Below the pieces are notes generated by a model. The model had not been told where the DNA came from. It saw only the letters and a list, made by a program, of their open reading frames with translations, and made no database searches. The translations under genes were made by a program, and so were the position numbers. A stretch of DNA of 64,000 nt from positions 1 through 64,000 of the forward strand of contig JAHCAT010000018.1 in the NCBI GenBank assembly GCA_019634735.1, read 5' to 3'. Source of the stretch: Lysobacterales bacterium (GTDB lineage: Bacteria > Pseudomonadota > Gammaproteobacteria > Xanthomonadales > UBA2363). Positions within the stretch are counted from its first letter, which is position 1. Each line of letters starts with the position of its first letter. Shown here piece by piece: positions 1 to 9,008 of this stretch.

Positions 1-173
1 CTCCGCTCACCGACCACCGAGTCCTGGTCCTCGGTCCCCGATCCTGAGCTGAGAGACGAGGCCGATCAGGTCTGGGCAAGGGGAGAAGTGCGTGCCGTCG
101 CACCGCCGGCAAGCGACTGCGAAGCGCGCTGGCCGCGACGGGCCGCGCTGCGGCGGGCGTCGGGTCCGCGCGA

Positions 174-1097
174 TCAGGGCAATCGGGAGCCTTCGACCAG
201 CGGGGCGGCGATGCCGCGGATCAGCGTGGCCAGTTCCGGAAGGAACTCGCGGAAGGCGCTGGTCTTGCGCCAGAACAGGGCGATCGTGCGGGTCGGTGCC
301 GGGGCCTTGAAGCGCAGCAACGCAATGTCCTCCGAGGTCGCCACTGGCGGCTGCACCGCCAGCAGCGGCAGCAGGGTGATGCCGACGCCGGCCGCCACCA
401 TCTGGCGCAGGGTTTCCAGGCTGGTGGCACGGAAGCCGCTGCGTTCGGCGGCACCGGCCAGCCGGCACACTTCCAGGGCCTGGTCGCGCAGGCAGTGGCC
501 GTCCTCCAGAAGCAGCACGCTCTCGCCCTCGATGACCTCGGCCGGGACCGGCCGGTCGCGGCGGGCCAGCGGATGCGCCAGCGGCACCGCCAGCACGAAG
601 GGCTCTTCGAACAGCACGTCCTGCTGGAGCTGGTCGTCGTGTACCGGCAGGGCCAGGACACCCGCATCCAGGCTGCCCTCGCGCAGGCCGCGCAGCACTT
701 CCTCGGTCTTCTGCTCCAGCAGCAGCAGCTCCAGCCGAGGCCAGCGCGCATGGATGCGCGGTACCACATGCGGCAGCAGGTAGGGCCCCAGGGTGGGGAA
801 CAGGCCGATGCGCAGGGTGCCCGATTCCGGGTCACGGGCACGGCGGGCGATCTCGCGGATCTGGTCGGCCTCGCGGACGATCGCCCGGGCCCGCTCGATC
901 ACCTGGGCGCCGATGTCGGTCAGCAGCACCTGGCGGGGACTGCGCTCGAACAGTTCGACGCCCAGCTCGTCCTCGAGCTTGCGCACCTGGGTCGACAAGG
1001 TGGGCTGGCTGACATGCACCGCCTCGGCGGCCCGGCCGAAATGGCGGTGCTCGGCCAGCGCCACCAGGTAGCGAAGGTCGCGCAGGTTCACGGGCAT
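174..1097 (-). CDS. oxyR: LysR-family peroxide sensor/regulator OxyR
   Basis: A 307-residue LysR-type regulator. The N-terminal winged helix-turn-helix (residues about 1-60, with HFGRAAEAVHVSQPTLS) binds DNA and the rest is a substrate-binding-like regulatory domain. The two redox cysteines of OxyR are both present in the segment EDGHCLRDQALEVC, at about C202 and C211. In OxyR they form a disulfide on contact with hydrogen peroxide and switch on antioxidant genes. The gene is the last of a same-strand set, ahpC-ahpF-oxyR, with 94 bp between ahpF and its start, so it may be read from the ahpC promoter and amplify its own response. A recognisable OxyR-type site lies in front of ahpC. Identity is well supported by the cysteine pair and the neighbours. 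Confidence 0.95.
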   Translation of the reverse strand: MPVNLRDLRYLVALAEHRHFGRAAEAVHVSQPTLSTQVRKLEDELGVELFERSPRQVLLTDIGAQVIERARAIVREADQIREIARRARDPESGTLRIGLFPTLGPYLLPHVVPRIHARWPRLELLLLEQKTEEVLRGLREGSLDAGVLALPVHDDQLQQDVLFEEPFVLAVPLAHPLARRDRPVPAEVIEGESVLLLEDGHCLRDQALEVCRLAGAAERSGFRATSLETLRQMVAAGVGITLLPLLAVQPPVATSEDIALLRFKAPAPTRTIALFWRKTSAFREFLPELATLIRGIAAPLVEGSRLP

Positions 1098-1191
1098 CGC
1101 CTCCTGCTGCCCGGCCGTGCCGCACCGGAGCGCCCGCCGGGGCGACCGGCGAACGGCGCAGGCGCGTGCAGGGCCGGTGGCGGCATGGCGA

Positions 1192-2787
1192 TCAGGCCGC
1201 CCGCGCCTCGGGCTGGCCGGCCTGTGCCGGCGCCGCGCTGCGGATCAGGTGGTCGAAGGCGCTGAGGGCCGCCTTGGCGCCCTCGCCCATGGCGATCACG
1301 ATCTGCTTGTAGGGCACCGTGGTGACATCGCCCGCGGCGAACACGCCGGGCAGCGAGGTGCGGCCGGCGGCATCGACCTCGACCTCGCCGCGCGGCGACA
1401 GCGCCAGCGTGCCCTTCAGCCATTCCGTGTTGGGCAGCAGTCCGATCTGCACGAAGATGCCGTCCAGCACCAGGCTGCGCGACTGGCCGCTGGTGCGCTC
1501 GGTGTACTCCAGGCCGGTGACCTTGTTGCCGTCGCCCAGCACCCGGGTGGTCTGGGCGCTGACTAGCACGTCGACGTTGGCCAGACTTCGCAATTTCCGC
1601 TGCAGCACCTCGTCGGCGCGCAGCTTGCCGTCGAACTCGATCAGGGTGACGTGGGCGACGATGCCGGCCAGGTCGATGGCCGCCTCGACGCCGGAGTTGC
1701 CGCCGCCGATCACCGCCACCCGCTTGCCCTTGAACAGCGGGCCGTCGCAGTGCGGGCAGTAGGCGACGCCGCGGTTGCGGTACTCGTCCTCGCCGGGCAC
1801 GTTCATCTGCCGCCAGCGCGCGCCGGTGGCCAGCACCACGGTGCGCGCCTGCAGCGTCGCGCCGGATTCCAGCTCGACGCCGATCAGGCCGCCGGGTTCG
1901 CCGGCCGGGACCAGGGCGCGGGCGCGCTGCAGGTTCATCACGTCGACCTCGTAGTCGCGCACGTGCTGTTCCAGCGCGGTGACCAGCTTCGGGCCCTCGG
2001 TGTGGCTGACCGAGATGAAGTTCTCGATGCCCAGGGTGTCCAGCACCTGGCCGCCGAAGCGCTCGGCGGCGATGCCGGTACGGATGCCCTTGCGCGCGGC
2101 GTAGATCGCCGCGGCGGCGCCGGCCGGGCCGCCGCCGACCACCAGCACGTCGTAGGGGGCCTTGTCGCGCAGCGCCAGCGCGGCGCGCTCGGCGGCGCCG
2201 GTGTCGAGCTTGGCGAGCAGCTGCTCGACGGTCATCCGGCCCTGTCCGAAGTGCTCGCCGTTCATGTAGATGGTCGGTACCGCCATCACTTCGCGTCGCT
2301 CGACCTCGTCCTGGAACAGGGCGCCATCGATCGCGATGTGGCGGATGCGCGGGTTGATCACGCTCATCGCATTGAGCGCCTGGACGGTGTCCGGGCAGCT
2401 CTGGCACGAGAGCGACATGAAGGTCTCGAAATCGTAGTCGCCGGGCAGGTTGCGGACCTGCTCGACCACCGCGTCCTCGAGCTTGGGCGCGACGCCGCCG
2501 ACCTGCAGCAGGGCCAGCACCAGGGAGGTGAATTCATGACCCATCGGGATCCCGGCGAAGCGGACTTCGACATCGGTACCGGCGCGCCGGATCGCGAACG
2601 AGGGGCGCAGGGGCGCCTCGCCGTTGCGAACGAGGGTGATGTGGTCGGACAGCGAGGCGATGTCGGACAACAGGGCCTCCAGCTCGCGGGAGGACTCGCC
2701 GTCGTCGAGCGAGGCGACCAGCTGCATCGGCTGCGTCACCCGGGCCAGGTAGGCCTGCATCTGCGATTTCAGTTCGGCGTCAAGCAT
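1192..2787 (-). CDS. ahpF: Alkyl hydroperoxide reductase subunit F
   Basis: A 531-residue flavoprotein disulfide reductase that passes electrons from NADH to the peroxiredoxin AhpC in the cytoplasm. Residues 1-200 form the AhpF-specific double thioredoxin-like domain with the redox pair C128-Q-S-C131. An FAD-binding motif [12 protein letters not shown] starts near residue 216, and the second redox pair is in CPHCDGP (C344/C347). The length fits E. coli AhpF closely. The chosen ATG (2787) gives the typical N-terminus MLDAELKSQ. An upstream in-frame ATG would add 17 residues with no family match. It lies 153 bp after ahpC on the same strand, with a strong hairpin in the gap. Confidence 0.96.
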   Translation of the reverse strand: MLDAELKSQMQAYLARVTQPMQLVASLDDGESSRELEALLSDIASLSDHITLVRNGEAPLRPSFAIRRAGTDVEVRFAGIPMGHEFTSLVLALLQVGGVAPKLEDAVVEQVRNLPGDYDFETFMSLSCQSCPDTVQALNAMSVINPRIRHIAIDGALFQDEVERREVMAVPTIYMNGEHFGQGRMTVEQLLAKLDTGAAERAALALRDKAPYDVLVVGGGPAGAAAAIYAARKGIRTGIAAERFGGQVLDTLGIENFISVSHTEGPKLVTALEQHVRDYEVDVMNLQRARALVPAGEPGGLIGVELESGATLQARTVVLATGARWRQMNVPGEDEYRNRGVAYCPHCDGPLFKGKRVAVIGGGNSGVEAAIDLAGIVAHVTLIEFDGKLRADEVLQRKLRSLANVDVLVSAQTTRVLGDGNKVTGLEYTERTSGQSRSLVLDGIFVQIGLLPNTEWLKGTLALSPRGEVEVDAAGRTSLPGVFAAGDVTTVPYKQIVIAMGEGAKAALSAFDHLIRSAAPAQAGQPEARAA

Positions 2788-2822
2788 GGCGGCGCTCCGG
2801 GATCGGGGTGTCGGGAAGAGAA

Positions 2823-2851
2823 GGCGGCACCCGGGCATTCCGGATGCCGCC
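2823..2851 (-). other. Hairpin between ahpC and ahpF
   Basis: An inverted repeat GGCGGCA / TGCCGCC with an inner CCGG / CCGG pair and a five-base loop sits in the 153-bp gap between ahpC and ahpF. There is no T-tract after it on the transcribed strand, so it does not look like an intrinsic terminator. It could stabilise the 3' end of ahpC mRNA or reduce ahpF output relative to ahpC. The role is inference. Confidence 0.4.
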
Positions 2852-2940
2852 TGACCGAAGGGTGCGGGCCGGCGGGTCCCGCGGCGCGCGGCTGCATGGC
2901 TGTCGCCGCGCGCGCCCTCAGGGTTGGGGTGGCGTCGGCG

Positions 2941-3504
2941 TCAGATCTTGCCGACCAGGTCCAGCGACGGCTTCAGGGTCTTCTCGCCTTCCTTCCACTT
3001 GGCCGGGCAGACCTCGCCCGGGTGGCTGGCGACGTACTGCGCGGCCTTCAGCTTGCGCAGCGACTCGGTGACGTCGCGGGCGATGGCGTTGTCGTGGACC
3101 TCCATGGTCTTGATCACGCCGTCGGGGTTGATCACGAAGGTGCCGCGCAGGGCCAGGCCCTCCTCGTCGATGTGGACGCCGAAGGCGCGGGTCAGCTGGT
3201 GGGTCGGGTCGCCGACCAGCGGGAACTTCGCCTTGCCGACCGCCGCCGAGGTCTCGTGCCAGACCTTGTGCGAGAAATGGGTGTCGGTGGTGACGATGTA
3301 GACCTCGGCACCGGCCTTCTGGAACTCCGCGTAGTGCTCGGCGGCGTCCTCGACCTCGGTCGGGCAGTTGAAGGTGAAGGCGGCCGGCATGAAGATCACG
3401 ACCGACCACTTGCCCTTCAGGCTGGCCTCGGTGACCTCGACGAACTTGCCGTTGTGGAAGGCCTGCGCCTTGAACGGCTGGACGGGGGTGTTGATCAGGG
3501 ACAT
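2941..3504 (-). CDS. ahpC: Alkyl hydroperoxide reductase subunit C (2-Cys peroxiredoxin)
   Basis: A 187-residue typical 2-Cys peroxiredoxin that reduces hydrogen peroxide, organic peroxides and peroxynitrite and is recycled by AhpF. The peroxidatic cysteine is in FTFNCPTE (C47) and the resolving cysteine in HPGEVCPAKW (C166). Length and N-terminus (MSLINTPVQPFKAQAF) match the enterobacterial protein almost end to end. The in-frame ATG at 3606 lies inside the promoter/OxyR region, so the ATG at 3504 was chosen. It is the first gene of ahpC-ahpF-oxyR and has its own promoter with an adjoining OxyR-type site. Confidence 0.97.
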   Translation of the reverse strand: MSLINTPVQPFKAQAFHNGKFVEVTEASLKGKWSVVIFMPAAFTFNCPTEVEDAAEHYAEFQKAGAEVYIVTTDTHFSHKVWHETSAAVGKAKFPLVGDPTHQLTRAFGVHIDEEGLALRGTFVINPDGVIKTMEVHDNAIARDVTESLRKLKAAQYVASHPGEVCPAKWKEGEKTLKPSLDLVGKI

Positions 3505-3562
3505 CTGCGGACTCCTGTGTGCTTCAGGGGTGGAGAAGGACGGCTGATAGGCAGCGGATGCC

Positions 3563-3591
3563 ATCGTAGGCCGTGGCGATTGATACATCAA
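3563..3591 (-). promoter_or_regulatory. ahpC sigma-70 promoter
   Basis: Read on the minus strand, a -35 hexamer TTGATG (3591-3586) is followed after exactly 17 bases by a -10 hexamer TACGAT (3568-3563). This lies about 60 bp upstream of the ahpC ATG. The -35 box directly abuts the OxyR-type site, the usual geometry for OxyR activation. It is a prediction by eye. Confidence 0.55.
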
Positions 3592-3628
3592 ATCGATTCG
3601 CGGCATGAAAGTGATAGACAGGGACTAT
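3592..3628 (-). promoter_or_regulatory. OxyR-type operator upstream of ahpC
   Basis: A perfect dyad ATAG-N7-CTAT occupies 3614-3628. Two weaker quarter-sites follow at the same spacing toward the promoter: GCAT at 3603-3606 and ATCG at 3592-3595. Together they match the four-part OxyR consensus (ATAG-N7-CTAT-N7-ATAG-N7-CTAT). The site ends at the base next to the -35 box of ahpC. OxyR is encoded two genes downstream. Confidence 0.6.
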
Positions 3629-3687
3629 TGAGTCCCCCCTCCGGGGAGATTGCCCGCCGGTACGGCCGCCTGCTCTACCATGGCGCC

Positions 3688-3996
3688 ATGCCCAGCCGTT
3701 TCAACAGCTTCCGCGAGTTCTACCCGTACTACCTTTCCGAGCACCGCAATCCCACCTGCCGGCGCCTGCACGTGGTCGGCAGCGGCCTGATCGTGCTGCT
3801 GGTGGTGGCCGTCGTGGCAGCGCTGCTGTCGCCCTGGTGGCTGCTTGCGGTGCCGGTGCTGGGCTACGGTTTCGCCTGGGTCGGCCACTTCGTGTTCGAA
3901 AAGAACCGGCCGGCCACCTTCACCCATCCGCTGTGGAGCCTGATGGGCGACTGGGTGATGTTCAAGGACGTGCTGACCGGCCGGATCCGCCTCTGA
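3688..3996 (+). CDS. DUF962/Mpo1-like small membrane protein
   Basis: A 102-residue protein with the pattern of the DUF962 (Mpo1-like) family: an N-terminal FNSFREFYPYYLSEH, an early HVVGSG segment, two membrane helices (residues about 28-65) and GHFVFEKNRPATFTHP. In yeast, Mpo1 is a dioxygenase acting on 2-hydroxy fatty acids. The histidines characteristic of the family are visible (H18, H28, H69, H82), but the bacterial substrate is unknown. The ATG at 3688 gives the family N-terminus; the longer frame upstream reads through the ahpC promoter. It is transcribed away from ahpC and converges on the acyl-CoA dehydrogenase, with a heptamer repeat array between them. Confidence 0.8.
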   Translation: MPSRFNSFREFYPYYLSEHRNPTCRRLHVVGSGLIVLLVVAVVAALLSPWWLLAVPVLGYGFAWVGHFVFEKNRPATFTHPLWSLMGDWVMFKDVLTGRIRL

Positions 3997-4023
3997 GGTC
4001 GCGGTTCGGCGTTCGGGATTGGA

Positions 4024-4121
4024 GCCGGGACTCGGGAGCCGGGACTCGGGACTCGGGACTCGGGACCCGGGACCCGGGACCAGGGACCAGGGACCAGGGA
4101 CCAGGGACGAGGGACCAGGGG
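4024..4121. repeat. Heptanucleotide tandem array (GGGACNN)n
   Basis: About 98 bp made of consecutive 7-bp units with a constant GGGAC core and a varying end (GGGACTC, GGGACCC, GGGACCA), arranged in blocks of like units. It fills the convergent gap between the DUF962 gene and the acyl-CoA dehydrogenase gene. The same heptamer family recurs at 17631, 24296, 32472 and 39089. Confidence 0.85.
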
Positions 4122-4238
4122 AAATGCGCCCCTCCCCCTTCTGCTTGGCATGCGGCGCAGGCCGGGTCGCCGCGGCATTCGTGTGCGAATGCCGCGGCGG
4201 AGTTGACGCGGCCTCTTGCCCCGTTGCGGTGGGCGGCT

Positions 4239-6029
4239 TCAGGCGCCGGCGCCGACCTCGGTATCGGCCAGGGTCATCAGCGACGCCGGTCCGGCCTCGA
4301 TGCAGGCGGCGTGGCAGTCGGCGCGCGGCAGGATGCGGGCGAAGTAGAACGCAGCCAGTTCGCGTTGGGCGCGCTTGAACGCCTCGCCGCGGTCGGAGCG
4401 CTCCGCCGCCGCGACCCGCTGCGCCCAGCACCAGGCAAGCATCACGTAGCCGGAATAGAACAGGTAGTCGTAGGCCGCGGCCGGCGCCACGGCCGGATCG
4501 CCGGCCGCCTGCTCGGCGATCGCGCGGGTGAGCCGCGCCCATTGGTCGGTGCGGTCGGTCAGTGCCGACAGCAGGTCGGCCAGCGCCGGGTTGTCGGCCT
4601 CCATGCGGCAGAACGCGCCGATCTCGGCGAGGACGGCCTTGAGCCCGGCGCCATCGGCCAGCAGGGTCTTGCGGCCGATCAGGTCGAGCGCCTGGATCTG
4701 CGTGGTGCCCTCGTAGATGGTGGTGATGCGCGCGTCGCGGGCGATCTGCTCCATGCCCCACTCGGCAATGTAGCCGTGGCCGCCGTAGACCTGCTGGGCG
4801 TGGTAGGCGCATTCGACGGCCGCCTCGGTCAGCAGCCCCTTGCAGATCGGTGTGAGGAAGCCGACCACCGTCTCGGCCGTGGCGCGCTCGGCGGCGTCGC
4901 TGGCGTGCGCGGCGACGTCGGCCTTCAGCCAGGCGTACAGCGACAGCACCCGGCCGCCCTCGGCGAAGGCCCGGCAGGTCATCAGCATGCGCCGGATGTC
5001 CGGATGCACGATCAGCGGGTCGGCCGGCCTGTCGGGATACGCCGGCCCGGCCGGCGCGCGCATCTGCAGGCGGTCGTTGGCATAGGCCAGGGCGTTCTGC
5101 CAGGCGCGCTCGATCAGGCCCAGGCCCTGGATGCCGACTGCCAGGCGCGCCGAGTTCATCATCAGGAACATCGCTGCCAGGCCTTTGTTGGGCGGTCCCA
5201 GCAGCCAGCCCTCGGCGCCGTCGAAGTTCATCACGCAGGTCGCCGATCCGTGCAGGCCCATCTTGTGCTCGATGGAGCCGCAGCGCACCGCGTTGCGTTC
5301 GCCCATGACGCCGTCGCGGCCGACCTTGAACTTGGGCACCACGAACAGCGAGATGCCCTTCACACCGGGCGGCGCGTCCGGTAGCCGGGCGAGCACCAGG
5401 TGGACGATGTTGGGCGTGAAGTCGTGCTCGCCGGCGGTGATGAAGATCTTCTGGCCGCTGATCGCATGGCGGCCGTCGCCGAGCGGCTCGGCGCGGGTCT
5501 TGAGCAGGCCCAGGTCGGTGCCGCAGTGGGGTTCGGTCAGGCACATGGTGCCGGTCCAGCGACCGTCCACCAGCGGCTGCAGGAAGGCCGCCTTCTGCCA
5601 GTCCTCGCCGTAGTGACGCAACGACTCGATGGCGCCGTGGCCGAGCAGCGGGAAGGTGCCCCAGGCGACGTTGGCGCCGTTGATCATCTCCTTGAACGCG
5701 CCGTCCAGAACATAGGGCAGGCCCTGGCCGCCCTCCTCGGCGGGGGCGGTGATGCCGCTCCAGCCGCCTTCGGCGAACGCGGAGAAGGCGTCCCGGAAGC
5801 CCGCCGGGGCGGTCACTTCGCCGTCGCGCCAGGTGCAGCCGGCGTCGCCGCCCTGATACAGCGGCGCGATGACCTGGTCGCAGAAGCGCGCGGCTTCTTC
5901 CAGCACGGCGTCGACCAGTTCGGCGCCGGTCTGGGCATGCGCCGGCAGGCCGGCCAGGGTATCCGGGGCGGAAAGAACCTCGTGGATGACGAAGCGCAGG
6001 TCGGCCTGCGGGGAGCGGTAGGCATTCAT
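4239..6029 (-). CDS. Long-form acyl-CoA dehydrogenase (DmdC/FadE5-like)
   Basis: A 596-residue flavoenzyme predicted to introduce the alpha-beta double bond in an acyl-CoA thioester. It has the N-terminal extension typical of the long bacterial subfamily (YRSPQADLRFVIHEVL), the central FAD/acyl-CoA core (MCLTEPHCGTDLG near residue 160; ISGQKIFITAGEHD) and the C-terminal signature YGGHGYIAEWGMEQIARDARI with TTIYEGTTQIQALDLIGRK. That length and ending fit the DmdC/FadE5-like group that acts on methylmercaptopropionyl-CoA or broad-range fatty acyl-CoAs. The actual substrate cannot be read. The ATG at 6029 was chosen because the longer frame has no family match upstream. No thiolase or hydratase is adjacent. 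Confidence 0.9.
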   Translation of the reverse strand: MNAYRSPQADLRFVIHEVLSAPDTLAGLPAHAQTGAELVDAVLEEAARFCDQVIAPLYQGGDAGCTWRDGEVTAPAGFRDAFSAFAEGGWSGITAPAEEGGQGLPYVLDGAFKEMINGANVAWGTFPLLGHGAIESLRHYGEDWQKAAFLQPLVDGRWTGTMCLTEPHCGTDLGLLKTRAEPLGDGRHAISGQKIFITAGEHDFTPNIVHLVLARLPDAPPGVKGISLFVVPKFKVGRDGVMGERNAVRCGSIEHKMGLHGSATCVMNFDGAEGWLLGPPNKGLAAMFLMMNSARLAVGIQGLGLIERAWQNALAYANDRLQMRAPAGPAYPDRPADPLIVHPDIRRMLMTCRAFAEGGRVLSLYAWLKADVAAHASDAAERATAETVVGFLTPICKGLLTEAAVECAYHAQQVYGGHGYIAEWGMEQIARDARITTIYEGTTQIQALDLIGRKTLLADGAGLKAVLAEIGAFCRMEADNPALADLLSALTDRTDQWARLTRAIAEQAAGDPAVAPAAAYDYLFYSGYVMLAWCWAQRVAAAERSDRGEAFKRAQRELAAFYFARILPRADCHAACIEAGPASLMTLADTEVGAGA

Positions 6030-6063
6030 GGTCGGGTCCGGACGAGGCGCGAGGAGGGGAAAA

Positions 6064-6507
6064 TCAGCGGTAGACGCCGGCCAGGCCAGGCACCGGCAGC
6101 AGACGGCTGCGCCAGGCGACCTGGAAGCGCTGGTTGCGCGGCTCGCTGGCGACCACGCGACCGGCCACGTGGTAGGCGTGCTCGCCGGCGTCTGCGGCAA
6201 TGCCGGGGCAAGGCAGGGTGTGATCGAAGGGTTCGGCGCTGGTCGGCGGCACGTCGATGCCGGGCGACAGCGTCACCGGACCCAGCGCATTGCCACCCAG
6301 CGTCAGCGTCTCCAGTTCCAGGCTGGCGTAGCGCATGCGCACGGTGGAGTGGTTGTGCAGGCGCAGGCGCAACTGGCACTGGCCGGCCTCGACGCGCAGT
6401 TCCTGGATGCTGACCGTCGGTGGATTGATGCGTTCCTTGGGCCGACCTGCGGTGCAGGCGACGAGCGGCACCAGAAGCAGCAGCATCAGCAGGGGGCGCA
6501 GGGGCAT
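6064..6507 (-). CDS. LEA type-2-like lipoprotein
   Basis: A 147-residue exported lipoprotein. The N-terminus MPLRPLLMLLLLVPLVAC is a short type II signal with a lipobox (LVAC, cysteine at 18). The rest is a single beta-rich domain (NPPTVSIQELRVEAGQCQLRLRLHNHST...) with the look of the LEA_2/water-stress-and-hypersensitive-response fold found in many proteobacterial lipoproteins. Its function is not known. It sits 34 bp upstream of the acyl-CoA dehydrogenase start on the same strand, so the two may share a transcript. The ATG at 6507 was preferred over an upstream ATG at 6654 because it gives a proper signal peptide. Confidence 0.72.
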   Translation of the reverse strand: MPLRPLLMLLLLVPLVACTAGRPKERINPPTVSIQELRVEAGQCQLRLRLHNHSTVRMRYASLELETLTLGGNALGPVTLSPGIDVPPTSAEPFDHTLPCPGIAADAGEHAYHVAGRVVASEPRNQRFQVAWRSRLLPVPGLAGVYR

Positions 6508-6598
6508 CGCTGGGTCTCCATACGGGCCCGTAGAGTCTACCCCGGACGCCACCGGGCAGTGCCGGATCCACCCTGAGCGCACTGGCCTCCTGTCGGGC

Positions 6599-8278
6599 TC
6601 AGCCGAGCTGGCCGCGCTGGCGAAGTTCGCGTTCGATGTGGTCGGCCAGGGCATTCACCCAGCCACGACTCTGCCAGCGCGCCATCAGCCGGGTGGCCAG
6701 GCGCATCGGTGCGCTGCTGCGGGCCAGCAGGTGGTCGATGGCATGCGGCAGCAGCGCATGGATGCGGCCGCGCAGCAGGCGCCGCAGATGCCGCATCCGT
6801 TCCCCGGGGATGGTCGGCCACGCGGGCATGGGCAGTGGCTGCGCCGCACTGCCGACCAGGGGCAGCACGGGCAGCCGGCCCCGACGGTCGGCGTGCCGCG
6901 CGCGCAGGGCGTCCGGCCAGCGCGCGAACAGCGGGTCGCCGCCGGGCAGGCGCAGGTGGCGCTCCAGGAAGCGTTGGCAGTTCAGGCGGCCCAGCCGGAA
7001 ATCGTGGACCCGGAAGCTGCGGTCCAGGAAGCCGCCGAAACCGTCCAGCACGCCGCCGGCCAGGGGGTGGTCGGCGCGTACCCCGTCGATGCGTCGCGAA
7101 GGCGCCACCATGTGCCGGCTGGCCATCGGGTCGTCCTGGGCGGTGACCAGTTCCTCGGGCTTGAAGCGGGTCTGGTTCTTCATGGCGACGAGCAGCGCCC
7201 GCGCCAGGTCGAGCAGACCCTCGGGGACCGGCTCGCCGGGCCGGAAGCCGACAATGTCGGGGAACGGGTCGATCGACACCAGGCTCCGGCCGGCGACCGG
7301 CGTCCGGGGGCGCACCGGTGGGCGACCGACCAGCAGGCCGCGGCCCAGCGTGAACGGCTGGTTGTCCAGCATGCCGCCATCGACGGCCAGGAAGGCCAGC
7401 GTCTCCGGCGCGGCGTGCGCGCCCCAGTGAGGTGGCAGCGGGTGCCAGCGCCGGCACGCCGGCGGCTCCTCGTCGGGTCCGGCCGGGAACGGCCACAGTT
7501 CGTTGTCGTAGTCGACGACCGGGCGGACCAGGGCGCGCGGCGGCAGGGCCAGGGGAAACGCCCCCGAGGCCAGCGCAGCCTGCTGGAGCCGGGTCCAGCC
7601 AGGGCCCAGCATCGCCCAGTCCAGCACGGTGTCGGCGCCGGCAGGGTCTGCGCTGTCCGCGCCCAGGCGGAAGCGCAGCGCTTCGGCATGCCGGCGCATG
7701 CCGTGGCCCGGCCGGGGCAGGGACTCCGCTTCCGCCTCGCCGAAGCCCAGGTTGTAGGGGACACCGCGCAGGTTGGTGATGGTGAACGCCAGGTCCACCC
7801 CGGCGCCAGCCCAGGCTCGGGGCCGGCCGCCGGCGCCCGCAGGCAATGCCGCGGCGGCGATCTCGTCCAGGCTGCCGCCGTTGAGCAGGGACAGCAGCCG
7901 CTGCTCGCTGCCCAGGTCGTCGGGGGCGAGCAGCGCGTCGGCGTCGATCCGGTTGACCCAGCTGTCGAACAGGGCGTTGTCGGGCACGGCCGGCCCTGGA
8001 TCGTCGGCATGGGCCGGCCGGTGCGGCCGGCCGGCCAGGATGCCTGCGAGGATGCCGGCGGTCATGGCACCGCCGGACGCGCCGGTGAGGCTGGCCAGAC
8101 GAACCCGGTGCGGGGCCGTTCCGGGACCGTCGGGCTGCGCCTCGTGCCAGCCGTCCAGGGCCTCGACCAGGAAATCGACGACGCCGGCCGTGTAGGCGCC
8201 GGCCGACACCGCGCCGGCCATCACCAGGCCGAGTTCGTGGACTGGCGGCGAGTCGTCGGACGTGATCATGGCCGCCAT
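6599..8278 (-). CDS. Patatin-like phospholipase family protein
   Basis: A 559-residue protein with patatin-type catalytic elements. Near the N-terminus is LVMAGAVSAGAYTAGVVDFL, the oxyanion region; next comes SLTGASGGAMTAGILAG, where the serine of G-A-S-G-G would be the nucleophile; and near the middle LAVDGGMLDNQP carries the D-G-G dyad aspartate. The family hydrolyses acyl esters of phospholipids. The protein is longer than minimal patatins, and its C-terminal third is Arg/Leu-rich with no domain I recognise. No signal peptide is seen, so it is probably cytoplasmic or peripheral. It diverges from the Hsp15-like gene with a 50-bp gap. An alternative start three codons in (8269) is possible. 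Confidence 0.85.
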   Translation of the reverse strand: MAAMITSDDSPPVHELGLVMAGAVSAGAYTAGVVDFLVEALDGWHEAQPDGPGTAPHRVRLASLTGASGGAMTAGILAGILAGRPHRPAHADDPGPAVPDNALFDSWVNRIDADALLAPDDLGSEQRLLSLLNGGSLDEIAAAALPAGAGGRPRAWAGAGVDLAFTITNLRGVPYNLGFGEAEAESLPRPGHGMRRHAEALRFRLGADSADPAGADTVLDWAMLGPGWTRLQQAALASGAFPLALPPRALVRPVVDYDNELWPFPAGPDEEPPACRRWHPLPPHWGAHAAPETLAFLAVDGGMLDNQPFTLGRGLLVGRPPVRPRTPVAGRSLVSIDPFPDIVGFRPGEPVPEGLLDLARALLVAMKNQTRFKPEELVTAQDDPMASRHMVAPSRRIDGVRADHPLAGGVLDGFGGFLDRSFRVHDFRLGRLNCQRFLERHLRLPGGDPLFARWPDALRARHADRRGRLPVLPLVGSAAQPLPMPAWPTIPGERMRHLRRLLRGRIHALLPHAIDHLLARSSAPMRLATRLMARWQSRGWVNALADHIERELRQRGQLG

Positions 8279-8328
8279 GGTACGTGCTGCGGCTTTCGCG
8301 ACGGGTCCCGGCGCGCGACACTGCCGCC

Positions 8329-8727
8329 ATGGATTCTTCAGCCGAAGGTGTTCGCGTCGACGTGTGGCTCTGGGCGGCGCGCCTGTACCGCACGCGCGCC
8401 CTGGCCAAGGCGGGCGTCGCGGCCGGCCGGGTCACGGTCGGTGGCGTCGCCTGCAAGCCCTCCCGACTGCTGCGCCCCGGCGACCGCCTGGTCGTCGAGC
8501 GCGAAGGCGAACGTTTCGAACTCGAAGTGCAGGCCCTGTCCGACCGCCGCGGCCCGGCGCTGGTGGCGCGCACCCTGTACCGCGAGGATCCCGCCTCGGT
8601 CGCCGCCCGGGAGGCGGAGCGCGCCCGGCGCGCCGCCGAACGCGCCGGCTACCGGCCGCCCGAGGCACGCCCGGACAAGCGCGCGCGCCGCCTGATCCGC
8701 GCCCTCGGAGACTTTGACGCAACCTGA
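8329..8727 (+). CDS. hslR: S4-domain RNA-binding protein, Hsp15-like
   Basis: A 132-residue protein opening with an S4 RNA-binding fold (VRVDVWLWAARLYRTRALAK, then AGRVTVGG and CKPSRLLRPGDRL), followed by a basic C-terminal tail rich in Arg and Ala (residues about 95-125). Size and layout fit Hsp15, which binds 50S subunits carrying stalled nascent chains and helps recycle them. The ATG at 8329 gives the family N-terminus directly before the S4 fold. It is divergent from the patatin gene, and no partner hslO is present here. Confidence 0.85.
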   Translation: MDSSAEGVRVDVWLWAARLYRTRALAKAGVAAGRVTVGGVACKPSRLLRPGDRLVVEREGERFELEVQALSDRRGPALVARTLYREDPASVAAREAERARRAAERAGYRPPEARPDKRARRLIRALGDFDAT

Positions 8728-9008
8728 CCCGGACGTTTCATGAGGCCGCGGCGGCCGGCGATCCGCGCGCCGCGGCGCGACCTGCACCTGTCAAGCAGAT
8801 CGATGCAGGGTGGACCAGCCCTCACTGTCCGGCGTGGCTCCACCCGCACCACGACGCGGCGTCGGCGGCCACGCCAGGCGTGCTCATCAAGCCGCCAGGA
8901 CAATGCCGTACACCTCTCGACCCGCTGAGGGTGGCGGGCGGGCCTCTTCAGTCCGTGGCAGCCGGGATCGACCCGCTACCCGCCGGCGACGGCACGCGTC
9001 GCGCAGCC

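Noticed and set aside
1..173. Gene at the left edge
   Set aside because: Frames crossing this stretch are shadows of oxyR or low-complexity. Only a degenerate trace of the GGTCCC heptamers (about 20-47) is visible.
1651..3687. Long plus-strand frame over ahpF and ahpC running into the DUF962 gene
   Set aside because: It reads antisense to two well-identified genes; only its end, from ATG 3688, is a credible protein.
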